Source: JBBATK01 sp046052705 (GTDB lineage Bacteria; Bacteroidota; Ignavibacteria; Kapaibacteriales; NICIL-2). Taken from it: a stretch of 62,894 nt of DNA. The notes below the pieces were generated by a model. The model did no database searches and had not been told where the DNA came from. It saw only the letters and a program-made list of their open reading frames with translations. The position numbers were made by a program, and so were the translations under genes. Of the stretch, positions 26,474 to 33,917 are shown piece after piece; the first letter of the stretch is position 1, and each line of letters begins with the position of its first letter. The stretch covers positions 1 through 62,894 of the forward strand of contig JBJOLU010000227.1 of assembly GCA_046052705.1 (NCBI GenBank). The letters run 5' to 3'.

Positions 26474-27216
26474 GGAAATTCAGTACCTTTTTCCATCTGT
26501 GAGATTGTGCTCTTAATCATCGGTTGCAATACTTGTTTTCCAAAATGCCCTGTGAATTCAGTAGAGCCATAGTGTCCCAAGTTAATGTCTGGATCAATGT
26601 AAATCTTAAACCCCATCTCTCTGGCTCGGTCGCAGAACAAATAGTCCTCTCCCATATACCCCTGCTCCGTAACTGCAAAATCAAAGATGGCGTAGTGATG
26701 CTTGTGCTCTACATCTACCCAGTATTTCCATTCTGGATGCTTATCGCGCAACGTCTCTAATACGTGACGACGGATATACATAAAGCCTGTACCAATACGA
26801 TTGAGTCGCATTAGACCTTCCTCTGTGATTTCTATTCCGCCGTGTTCGTTGTAGTAAATGTCTGCAAAAAACATTTGATCCTTCGCACGTCTCGGATATG
26901 CCCCGGCCAGCACATCTTTGTCCCCACCCAGAGCCATAATCCGCAATACATCACGTTCAGTAAAGTTGATGTCTGCATCTACAAACAACATCTCGGTGCA
27001 GTCGGACTCCAGAAACTGATTGACCAAAGAATTCCTGGCCCTGGTGATGATTGAACACCCAGACAAGTGAGCAAGATGAATCTCGAAGCCATGTTTGACC
27101 GCAGCTAAAGCCAACTTCGGTAGCGCAAACGCAGCCGCGATGTTGATCTTGCCGTCATAGGCCGGAATTGCAATCATCAGCTTACGGCCAGCCAAGGTAA
27201 TTTTCTTCTCTGTCAT
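26470..27216 (-). CDS. Glycosyltransferase, GT-A fold (family 2-like)
   Basis: 248 aa. The start MTEKKITLAGRKLMIAIPAY, then a helix and SIITRARNSLVNQFLES, then FVDADINF with Asp80-Ala-Asp82 as the metal-binding DxD motif, are typical of GT-A glycosyltransferases. A later GEDYLFCDRAREMG with an acidic ED is the usual second motif. It lies between capsid and connector genes, where such enzymes may glycosylate virion proteins or modify host surface sugars. Substrate unknown. Confidence 0.85.
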   Translation of the reverse strand: MTEKKITLAGRKLMIAIPAYDGKINIAAAFALPKLALAAVKHGFEIHLAHLSGCSIITRARNSLVNQFLESDCTEMLFVDADINFTERDVLRIMALGGDKDVLAGAYPRRAKDQMFFADIYYNEHGGIEITEEGLMRLNRIGTGFMYIRRHVLETLRDKHPEWKYWVDVEHKHHYAIFDFAVTEQGYMGEDYLFCDRAREMGFKIYIDPDINLGHYGSTEFTGHFGKQVLQPMIKSTISQMEKGTEFP

Positions 27217-27251
27217 GCTTCGTCCTCGTTGTTGATGGAGAGTTGTTATTA

Positions 27252-27890
27252 TCAGGTAGATTCGGTGGGGTCAACAGCGTTTAGAAATGCCAAAGCCACG
27301 GAGTCATCTGGAATTGCGTTTGACTTACGCAAATTCTCCTCTCGCGTAATGACCCGTAAATTCCACGGCACATGTAACCCACATACGGTTTCTGATCGTA
27401 GGGGATAGATATGATCTACGACGTACAACTCTCCCGTGGTTTTAGACATAGTGATAGCAATCTGATACAACTCGCGCATCTCTGATTTCTGTTTGCGAGT
27501 TATCCATGGCGGGGTGGATTGTCTATGTTTACGGCGACGGGCTTTGGTATCTGCCCTAACCCACACAAGATTGCGCTCTTTCCATGCTGTCTGATACTGC
27601 CGTTTTTGCTCTCGCGTTTGCGTCTTTGCTCGTGCGATAACCTCCTCCCGGTGAGCTAAGTACCATTCGTGCTTTTTCTGTTTGACCGCCTCATCGCGGT
27701 TGCGTTCCGCGAAGTAGTCGGCTCGTTTCTCATTGTTTGTCATCCATTCCAAACGCAGGCATTCAACACAACTACCTTTTGTCTTGCGCGGCGCCACATG
27801 CCCGTGCTTGCAAGGTTGTCCCGTGAAATAGTGCGTTGCCCCGATCGCCTTCGCTTCAGCTCGTGTTTTTGGCAAAGTTTTTACGTCCAT
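27252..27890 (-). CDS. HNH homing endonuclease
   Basis: 212 aa, ATG 27890 with GGAGGA six bases upstream. N-terminal zinc-finger-like part with Cys27, His29, Cys41 and Cys44 (QPCKHGHV ... GSCVEC) is followed by a basic helical linker. The HNH core is VVDHIYPL (Asp159-His160), GLHVPWNL (His173, Asn177) and ENLRKSN (Asn186). It sits alone between the capsid terminator and the glycosyltransferase, as expected for a mobile intergenic endonuclease. No intron boundaries are visible next to it. Confidence 0.85.
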   Translation of the reverse strand: MDVKTLPKTRAEAKAIGATHYFTGQPCKHGHVAPRKTKGSCVECLRLEWMTNNEKRADYFAERNRDEAVKQKKHEWYLAHREEVIARAKTQTREQKRQYQTAWKERNLVWVRADTKARRRKHRQSTPPWITRKQKSEMRELYQIAITMSKTTGELYVVDHIYPLRSETVCGLHVPWNLRVITREENLRKSNAIPDDSVALAFLNAVDPTEST

Positions 27891-27962
27891 GAGTCCTCCG
27901 AGATTTAGTTACTGGTAACGTCAATACACTGTAACAAAGTCTTTGCAAGAAATCAATAGGCG

Positions 27963-27998
27963 TAAAAAACCCCGCCTTTTTAGGGGCGGGGTTCCAAG
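27963..27998 (-). terminator. Rho-independent terminator after major capsid gene
   Basis: On the minus strand AACCCCGCC, a short A-rich loop and GGCGGGGTT are followed by TTTTTT, 20 bases after the capsid stop codon. A stem of nine G/C-rich pairs with a U-tract is a textbook terminator. It would end the high-level capsid transcript before the HNH endonuclease gene. Confidence 0.9.
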
Positions 27999-28018
27999 CT
28001 AACTGCTTGATTTTACTA

Positions 28019-28930
28019 TCAGGACGAACCGGGCGAACCGAAGATACCGAGCGGGTCCGACGCACCAAAACTGTACCGCTCCCTCGCTTTATATCTTACA
28101 TTACCGGTGTCAAAGTCTCCATCCATTCCGGTTTGCATCGGAGTACGGACGAAGTGCTTCAGACCGTTGGGCACGTCGGTGATAAGGAACCACGCGTTTG
28201 TATCGGTCAGCCAATGGTTGATCGTATAGCCTTCGGGGATCGAGCCGTTGTTCTTCAGCGCGTTGATATCGTTGTCAGCCGTACCGACGCGGAGTTCGGT
28301 TTCCAGCAGACGGGTAGCAACGAACTGGAGTGCGGGCGGCACGACCAGCTTACGGGGCTTGGCGGCGATCAGCAGACCACGCTCGTCGGTCCAGCCGGCG
28401 ATCTGAATGACCGCATTTTCCAGCGCGGTTTCGTTCAGGTCGGTACCGACTGTAGGACGGTTGCTGTTGGTGCCACCGGAGATCAGCGGATGGGCTGTGT
28501 TACACAGTGTCACACCGTCACCGTAGGTCACGGCTGTGTTGAACGCGTTGTTCAGCACATAAGCGGCCTTAACTTGCTTGGTGTAGGCCATGGCGCGAGC
28601 CAGAGCCTTGGTGTAACGAGACGAGAGGCTGTCGTACAGATTGTCTTCGATCGCTTCTTCGGTGATCGAGAAACCCATAGCGATAGTTTCGTGGTTGTAA
28701 CGAGCCGTCCAAGCTTCTTGGGCGTTGTCGTAGGAGATTGCAGAACCTTCGTTCTTTACCGGAGCAGCGGAGAAACCGGACAGCTTGGTTTCTTCTTCGA
28801 AGCTACGCTCAGAAGTTTCGGTTTCGTAGATTTCCTTATGCTCTTCGCCATAACGATCATATTCAATACCGAACAGAGCGTTCAGGCCGGGGAGCAGTTC
28901 TTTGAGTAGCTGCGCACGAGAAATAGCCAT
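28019..28930 (-). CDS. Major capsid protein (HK97 fold, Mu gpT-like)
   Basis: 303 aa. The N-terminus MAISRAQLLKELLPGLNALF, the YNHETIAMGFSITEEAIEDN segment, the YTKALARAMAYTKQVKAAYVLNNAF spine-like helix and the WFLITDVPNGLKHFVRTPMQ strand region match the Mu-like major capsid family. The position fits: decoration protein and scaffold upstream, terminator directly downstream. It forms the icosahedral shell after scaffold-guided assembly. No N-terminal delta domain is visible, in agreement with a separate scaffold gene. Confidence 0.9.
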   Translation of the reverse strand: MAISRAQLLKELLPGLNALFGIEYDRYGEEHKEIYETETSERSFEEETKLSGFSAAPVKNEGSAISYDNAQEAWTARYNHETIAMGFSITEEAIEDNLYDSLSSRYTKALARAMAYTKQVKAAYVLNNAFNTAVTYGDGVTLCNTAHPLISGGTNSNRPTVGTDLNETALENAVIQIAGWTDERGLLIAAKPRKLVVPPALQFVATRLLETELRVGTADNDINALKNNGSIPEGYTINHWLTDTNAWFLITDVPNGLKHFVRTPMQTGMDGDFDTGNVRYKARERYSFGASDPLGIFGSPGSS

Positions 28931-28941
28931 GACTTAGCTCC

Positions 28942-29538
28942 TTAGACACCAGTGGTGCTGTTGTACTGATGGGTGTTGATCTTAACAATGACTTCCGCGA
29001 ACGCATTCGCGCCAGTCGCTGTTTCGGGCACCACATCGATCACTCGCACCGGCAGGGTGTTTGTTGTCGATGTGCTTGTGGACAGAACCGCCACAGCCGA
29101 GTCACCGGTTGTGGTGGAGCCAGTGTTTTGCACCAGTTCCATGTTGGAGCCCACCACTGTACGACCCACGGTCGCCATGGTTGTGCCGGTCGAAACCACT
29201 GCCACCTTGAAGGCGGCCATAGGATCGTCGATCACATAGGCGATGGCGTTGTTAGCTGTCGTCGAAGCGGCAGCCGGGTAGAACTGGCCCTGAATCTTTT
29301 GGCCGGACGAATTGACATACTGACAGCCAACCAGCACGCCCACGGGGGTCGCGTTGTTTGTGCCGGTGTCTGCCACCAGGAAACCTGTGCTATCCAGTTT
29401 CACTGTGTCGCCATTGAAGATTGCTGTGGCATAACCCACCGCGATGGGGATTTGCCGGGTTTGACCCGCGTAGGGCAGGCCGTCAATACGATTGACGGGC
29501 ACCAGACCATACGGGGCAGAAACGGTCGGATAAGCCAT
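28942..29538 (-). CDS. Capsid decoration / head protein
   Basis: 198 aa. It starts MAYPTVSAPYGLVPVNRIDG and continues with TRQIPIAVGYATAIFNGD and KVGVLVGC-like strands. This family precedes the major capsid gene in many uncultured phages and is all-beta, as a decoration protein would be. It is encoded 11 bp upstream of the capsid gene. It could help stabilise the expanded shell. Confidence 0.7.
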   Translation of the reverse strand: MAYPTVSAPYGLVPVNRIDGLPYAGQTRQIPIAVGYATAIFNGDTVKLDSTGFLVADTGTNNATPVGVLVGCQYVNSSGQKIQGQFYPAAASTTANNAIAYVIDDPMAAFKVAVVSTGTTMATVGRTVVGSNMELVQNTGSTTTGDSAVAVLSTSTSTTNTLPVRVIDVVPETATGANAFAEVIVKINTHQYNSTTGV

Positions 29539-29554
29539 GTTTCGCTCCTAGAAT

Positions 29555-30004
29555 TTATCTTTGTCCAAATGTTGTCCGCGAGTCCCTGTTCTTGAACAGA
29601 GGCATACGCGGATCGCCTTCTCGCATAAAGTTGCTGTCTACGGCGCGCATATCGGATTCAGTCTTTTGCTCAAAATACTGACTCCGCTGCTCCATAAACT
29701 CCGCCGGAATCTTGCAAAGCAACAAACCACCGATTTCGATACTGTCCGGGAAGCGGTTGTTGCCCGCGTTGAACAGACGAATCTCAGGATGTTCTGATGC
29801 CTTGACCGGCTCCCAACCTTCGCCAAGACTAGTGGAAATGTTCTTTGGATCATCCATGCCAAGCATCGCAACACGAACCCAACGGAACGTATAGCCCGGC
29901 TCCGGATTCGGATTGGGCAACAGACTTTGCGGACGCCACGAAGTCGGGCGCTCGAAGGCTGCACGCTGTTCCTGTTCTCGCGGTGTTCTTACTTGCTTTT
30001 CCAT
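29555..30004 (-). CDS. Conserved head-region protein
   Basis: 149 aa, hydrophilic. Central segment YTFRWVRVAMLGMDDPKNIS, then GEGWEPVKASEHPEI and IEIGGLLLCKIPAEFMEQR, is characteristic of a conserved protein found between scaffold and decoration genes in marine and freshwater podovirus genomes. Its function is not known to me. Its ATG overlaps the scaffold stop by one base. Confidence 0.7.
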   Translation of the reverse strand: MEKQVRTPREQEQRAAFERPTSWRPQSLLPNPNPEPGYTFRWVRVAMLGMDDPKNISTSLGEGWEPVKASEHPEIRLFNAGNNRFPDSIEIGGLLLCKIPAEFMEQRSQYFEQKTESDMRAVDSNFMREGDPRMPLFKNRDSRTTFGQR

Positions 30005-30918
30005 TAGACATTTCCTCTATTAAGTTTCGCAACCTCTTTGGCATAGGCTTCCGGAGAAAGACCCAGCCGGCGGGCGATATTGACCTGCGTTTGAGTCAGC
30101 ACGATCTTTTTGGACGCTGTGCTTCTCGTGGCAGGGGCCACAACTGTTGATTTCTTCGGAGGAGGCGCATCCGAATCAAACCTATCCGGGAATCTCTCAC
30201 GCATTTCTGCGTCGATTTTCCGATAGTATTCATCGCTGGTAGGATCAATATGCTCTACCGATGTAAGCTCATCGTGGAGTGACAAGGCATAAGCAGTCAT
30301 ACGACGGTCTTGCCCGAACCACTGATTGTCATTACGCCATTTCTCAGCACGTTGATCTGGCTGTTGTTTTGGCGCTTGAGGTATTTGTAACGCAGGCTCT
30401 TCTTGCTGTAAAGAGGGCAGCGTAAAGTTAGCAACTCTTTCTGCTTTAATCTTTGCCGATGTCAGGTTTTCCTGTGCGGAAGCCAAGGCTTCGGAATCAC
30501 CCATATCATAGGCTTTACGGAATTCCTCTTTGGCCTTCTCCAGCTCTTGCGCAGTAACCCGTTTTGCCTGCTCAAGCAATGCTTGCTGATTTTCGGATAC
30601 TGTGGATTTCAGTCGTTTATTTTCTTCAATAATTGACTGAGCCAGTTTTAATGCTTCCTCACGCTCGCGCAGTGCTGCTTCCTTTGCACGACGCTCTTCG
30701 TGATAACCCTTAGTAAAATGCTTGATACGTTTCTGGACGCTCTCATGGTATTGAGAAATCTCGTCCTCGGAAAATTCCTTGGGCGGTTCCTCCATGGGCT
30801 TACGGCCGCGATCCTTCTCGGGCGTGTCGTCAATAATTTCTAGCTCAGGTTCAGGCGTTTTTGTTTCCGTTTGAGATTCCTCGCTCTGAATCTCAAATTC
30901 AACTTTATCGTCACTCAT
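30004..30918 (-). CDS. Scaffolding protein
   Basis: 304 aa, ATG at 30918. A strongly acidic N-terminus is followed by a Glu/Lys/Ala-rich coiled coil from about residue 55 to 165, and then by a Gln-rich linker. The C-terminus is basic with a TQTQVNIARRLGLSPEAYAKEVAKL helix, the usual capsid-binding helix of scaffolds. Position between portal and capsid genes fits. It would direct prohead assembly and then exit. Confidence 0.8.
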   Translation of the reverse strand: MSDDKVEFEIQSEESQTETKTPEPELEIIDDTPEKDRGRKPMEEPPKEFSEDEISQYHESVQKRIKHFTKGYHEERRAKEAALREREEALKLAQSIIEENKRLKSTVSENQQALLEQAKRVTAQELEKAKEEFRKAYDMGDSEALASAQENLTSAKIKAERVANFTLPSLQQEEPALQIPQAPKQQPDQRAEKWRNDNQWFGQDRRMTAYALSLHDELTSVEHIDPTSDEYYRKIDAEMRERFPDRFDSDAPPPKKSTVVAPATRSTASKKIVLTQTQVNIARRLGLSPEAYAKEVAKLNRGNV

Positions 30919-30920
30919 AA

Positions 30921-31322
30921 TCAAGCCCTCTTGATACCGCGCGGATCGTCCACCACTGCTTCAACGGAATCGTCAACGATGATTCGGAATTCACGGCCAT
31001 GAATCTTGACGCGAGTGCCGGTATTGGGACGGACCAATACAAAATCACCAACCTTGCAGGACGGCCCTTGCGGGAATCGTGACTTATCGGCGTAGGCATC
31101 CGGACCCATCTTGACTACAAACAAAACTGGGGACAAAACTTCCTCAAAGTGAATACTCTGGGCGGATTTTAGAATCCCACCTTCAGTAGCTTCCTCAACT
31201 TCTGGCAAAGCACACAGCAAGTGATAGGTCACGGGGTCCGGCAACTGCTTAGCTTTCTCTTCAGGCGTATTTGGAAGCACCGTTTCGTTCTGACCGTCAC
31301 TGATTAACAGCTCACTCATCAT
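30921..31322 (-). CDS. GroES-like co-chaperonin
   Basis: 133 aa, ATG at 31322; a second ATG follows directly. It has the Cpn10 layout: an N-terminal strand (YHLLCALPEVEE), a mobile-loop-like EGGILKS at the place of GGIVLTG in GroES, then SPVLFVVKMGPDAYADKSRF, CKVGDFVLVRPNTGTRVKIHG and an IIVDDSVEAVV end. A phage co-chaperonin would work with host GroEL to fold the capsid protein, as T4 gp31 does. Its place between portal and scaffold genes agrees. The C-terminal DDPRGIKRA tail is extra. Confidence 0.85.
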   Translation of the reverse strand: MMSELLISDGQNETVLPNTPEEKAKQLPDPVTYHLLCALPEVEEATEGGILKSAQSIHFEEVLSPVLFVVKMGPDAYADKSRFPQGPSCKVGDFVLVRPNTGTRVKIHGREFRIIVDDSVEAVVDDPRGIKRA

Positions 31323-31509
31323 CAAAATCCCTTAGTTTGCGCACGAGGTCTTCTATTTCTGATTGTGCGAACGCAAGACCTCGGATCGTGCCGCACAAGT
31401 ACCGGTATTCGGAGTGGTCTTTAACCGCTCCGTCTGCCAGTGATTCAATCAATTGAGTTCTTCGTTCCTCAAGCCTTGAGGTAAGCAGCATCAACAGCTT
31501 GTTTTCCAT
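31312..31509 (-). CDS. Small helical protein between portal and co-chaperonin
   Basis: 65 aa, starting MENKLLMLLTSRLEERRTQL. It is fully helical and charged with an acidic end. It overlaps the next gene by 11 bases and follows the portal by 3 bp. Small proteins of this kind sit here in related phages. Function unknown. Confidence 0.65.
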   Translation of the reverse strand: MENKLLMLLTSRLEERRTQLIESLADGAVKDHSEYRYLCGTIRGLAFAQSEIEDLVRKLRDFDDE

Positions 31510-31512
31510 GAT

Positions 31513-33909
31513 TTACCGTGTCTCGGGTGATTGCATATCGGTAATACGATCGACAAAATCGCGTACCTGCTCGTCTTGCTGTTGTTGCGCCTGAAGCGCG
31601 ATGCGCAACCTGTCTGCTTCGGCCTGATTTGCCGCGCGCTGCGACTCCAAAGCCAGTCTTGCCTGCGCAATTTGCCCGTCTTGAGCGTCTTTCTGGGCTT
31701 TTCTCTGGATTTCCTGCGCTTTGATCTGCATTTCCTGTTGTTGCAACTGGAAAAGCGGGTCTTGTGCCTGTTGTTGGGCCTGTTGCTGTGCCGCTTGTCC
31801 CTTGCTTTGCGCCAAAACCTGTGTTGCAGCCTGGGCCACGAGTCTCGACAACTGGACTTCTACGTCTTCCGGTAGTTCTTCGTTGGGTTTTGGCATCGGA
31901 ACACCCAATTGTTCTTCCACACGCTTGCGATACAGGAATGCCAAGTGCTCTGCCACGTGCGACATAATCGCCGCCTGCATTTGTTGGGCCATTGGAGACT
32001 GTCCAATCTGCGCCATCAGCACCGGGTCTTGCATCATCGACATGTGACACGCGATATGCGCGTCGTGATCCTGATAAATGAACGCCTTCGTGGGTTTGCC
32101 GGACAGGAAAGCCATGTTTTCGCTGATCGGATCACGCGGTTTCATGTCATCTTCAAGCGGCACCAGCTTATCGGCGTTCTTGACACCCAAAACTTCGAGC
32201 ATTTGGCGGTGAAGTTGAGGAAGATCGTAGATTTGGGGCGCACCTTGAGCCAATTGGATAGCCGCTTGGTACTGCATAATCCGTTGCGCCATCGTTGCGC
32301 TGTTCGGATCGCTCACCGGAATTACTTCAACGAGGTCATAGTCCTCGCGTTTTGCCTTCCGGTCGGCTTTCTCCGGCGTGTATTCGTACTGGCTTGGGGT
32401 GAAATCACGAATAATCGCCTTGAGCAGCTTGAATTCCTGCTTCATGGCGAAATGAACACGAGCCTGAACCGCACTCATGGTCTTCAGTTGCCGTTCCAAC
32501 AATGCCAACGTCGTACCCACTGGGGCATTCGCTGACATGTCGCTAATCTTCATGTCCGAAATTGCACCCAATCTTCGGGCTTCTTCGGTGATATTGCCCA
32601 AAAGTGCCATCAATACTTGGCTTGGCTCCTTGTAGGGCAACGGCATGATGTTGTCCCGGATGCTCCCAGACGGCACATCCACATCACGGAACTCACCTGG
32701 GGCGATGGGCGTGTCGTCACCCTTGACGCGCAGGCCGCGAGATTTCAATCCGCCGGGCAAATTTGCCAAGGAACCGGCATCAATCAATTGCCGAATGAGC
32801 ATCGTGCCCGCTCGGGCATAGCCACCGATCAGATGGATCAGGCCAAAACCGTACGCACCGAAGCCAGGGATATAGGTGTATTGAACGAAGTGCTGACGTT
32901 TGGCGAAGGTCGGGTCATCTTCGGCGTAGTTCCTGCGAATTGCCAGAACTTTGTTGCTGCCACGGTCGATTGTAATTACATATGGCAGAGCAATTCCGTC
33001 TTCGTTCTCGTAGCCGGGGAGGTCGTAATCGACGTGGATTTCGAGAATCTGATAACGCTCGTCATCTGTGATTGAATAGCCTTCTTCCTCGGCTTTCTTC
33101 TTCTCGATATCAGTCGGAATCTGGATTGGCTCGCCAAGATCGATGTCGCGGTAGAAGCCTGCTACTTGCAGTTTGCGTATTTCGTTCTTGGTCTTGCGCA
33201 TCAGGTGGGTCACGCGCTCTGCGGTGAGAACGCCTGACGAGCCATACGGCATGATGATGTCTTCAGCCGGGATGTACATGGATACTTGTCGATCAAGCGC
33301 CGGGTCAAAATAGACCTTTTTGAACGCGGCTCCTGACAGGCCAAGATTAAACAGTGCGCGCTCATGTTCTGGGCGGTACTCTTGCATCACCTCCGTAAGC
33401 TGGTAGTTCATGTCATCTCTGACACGCTCTGACGCTTCGGTCTTTTGCTGGGTTATTTCCCCGATGATGAGGGTTTTAACAGGGCCGGCTGCTGGGAAGG
33501 TTTCGGTAATACACTCACTTTGAAACCGAATTGCCGCTTCGGTGAGCACAGTAGAAAACACACCACAGGCACCGTTCCATGGCTCTGTTCTTTCTTCATA
33601 CTTCATCCCCAGAACTTCTAAGCCTTTGACGAATGTCTCCGACCAGTCTTTGCGACTGCTTATGTCAGCATCCACCAGAGCAACAAGATCACCAGCAACG
33701 CTTTCAAGAGCACCTTCCTCCATGAACTCAGCCAAGTTGCCATCAAAATCATCCGCCGTTGTTTCTTCTGAAGAAAGATTAATCTCAAGGCCGTCAATCC
33801 CAAGTGATGTTTCAGGAAATTCGACTTCCACTTCGATTTCTGGCGCCTCTTCAGCCAGATTTAGTGGAGGCACGTCACTGTATAACGCTCGGTCAAAATT
33901 TGTTGCCAT
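31513..33909 (-). CDS. Portal protein (P22-like, with C-terminal Gln-rich helical barrel)
   Basis: 798 aa, ATG at 33909 preceded by GAGGTGA. Portal features include the acidic N-terminus, the SRKDWSETFVKGLEVLGMKY and EPWNGACGVFSTVLTEAAIRF segments, and the ALLERQLKTMSAVQARVHFAMKQEF stem helix. The final 160 residues are a long Gln/Ala-rich helix (AAQQQAQQQAQD), much like the barrel of the P22 portal. It forms the dodecameric DNA channel at one vertex and docks the terminase. It follows the large terminase gene by 8 bp. Confidence 0.9.
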   Translation of the reverse strand: MATNFDRALYSDVPPLNLAEEAPEIEVEVEFPETSLGIDGLEINLSSEETTADDFDGNLAEFMEEGALESVAGDLVALVDADISSRKDWSETFVKGLEVLGMKYEERTEPWNGACGVFSTVLTEAAIRFQSECITETFPAAGPVKTLIIGEITQQKTEASERVRDDMNYQLTEVMQEYRPEHERALFNLGLSGAAFKKVYFDPALDRQVSMYIPAEDIIMPYGSSGVLTAERVTHLMRKTKNEIRKLQVAGFYRDIDLGEPIQIPTDIEKKKAEEEGYSITDDERYQILEIHVDYDLPGYENEDGIALPYVITIDRGSNKVLAIRRNYAEDDPTFAKRQHFVQYTYIPGFGAYGFGLIHLIGGYARAGTMLIRQLIDAGSLANLPGGLKSRGLRVKGDDTPIAPGEFRDVDVPSGSIRDNIMPLPYKEPSQVLMALLGNITEEARRLGAISDMKISDMSANAPVGTTLALLERQLKTMSAVQARVHFAMKQEFKLLKAIIRDFTPSQYEYTPEKADRKAKREDYDLVEVIPVSDPNSATMAQRIMQYQAAIQLAQGAPQIYDLPQLHRQMLEVLGVKNADKLVPLEDDMKPRDPISENMAFLSGKPTKAFIYQDHDAHIACHMSMMQDPVLMAQIGQSPMAQQMQAAIMSHVAEHLAFLYRKRVEEQLGVPMPKPNEELPEDVEVQLSRLVAQAATQVLAQSKGQAAQQQAQQQAQDPLFQLQQQEMQIKAQEIQRKAQKDAQDGQIAQARLALESQRAANQAEADRLRIALQAQQQQDEQVRDFVDRITDMQSPETR

Positions 33910-33917
33910 GCTTCACC

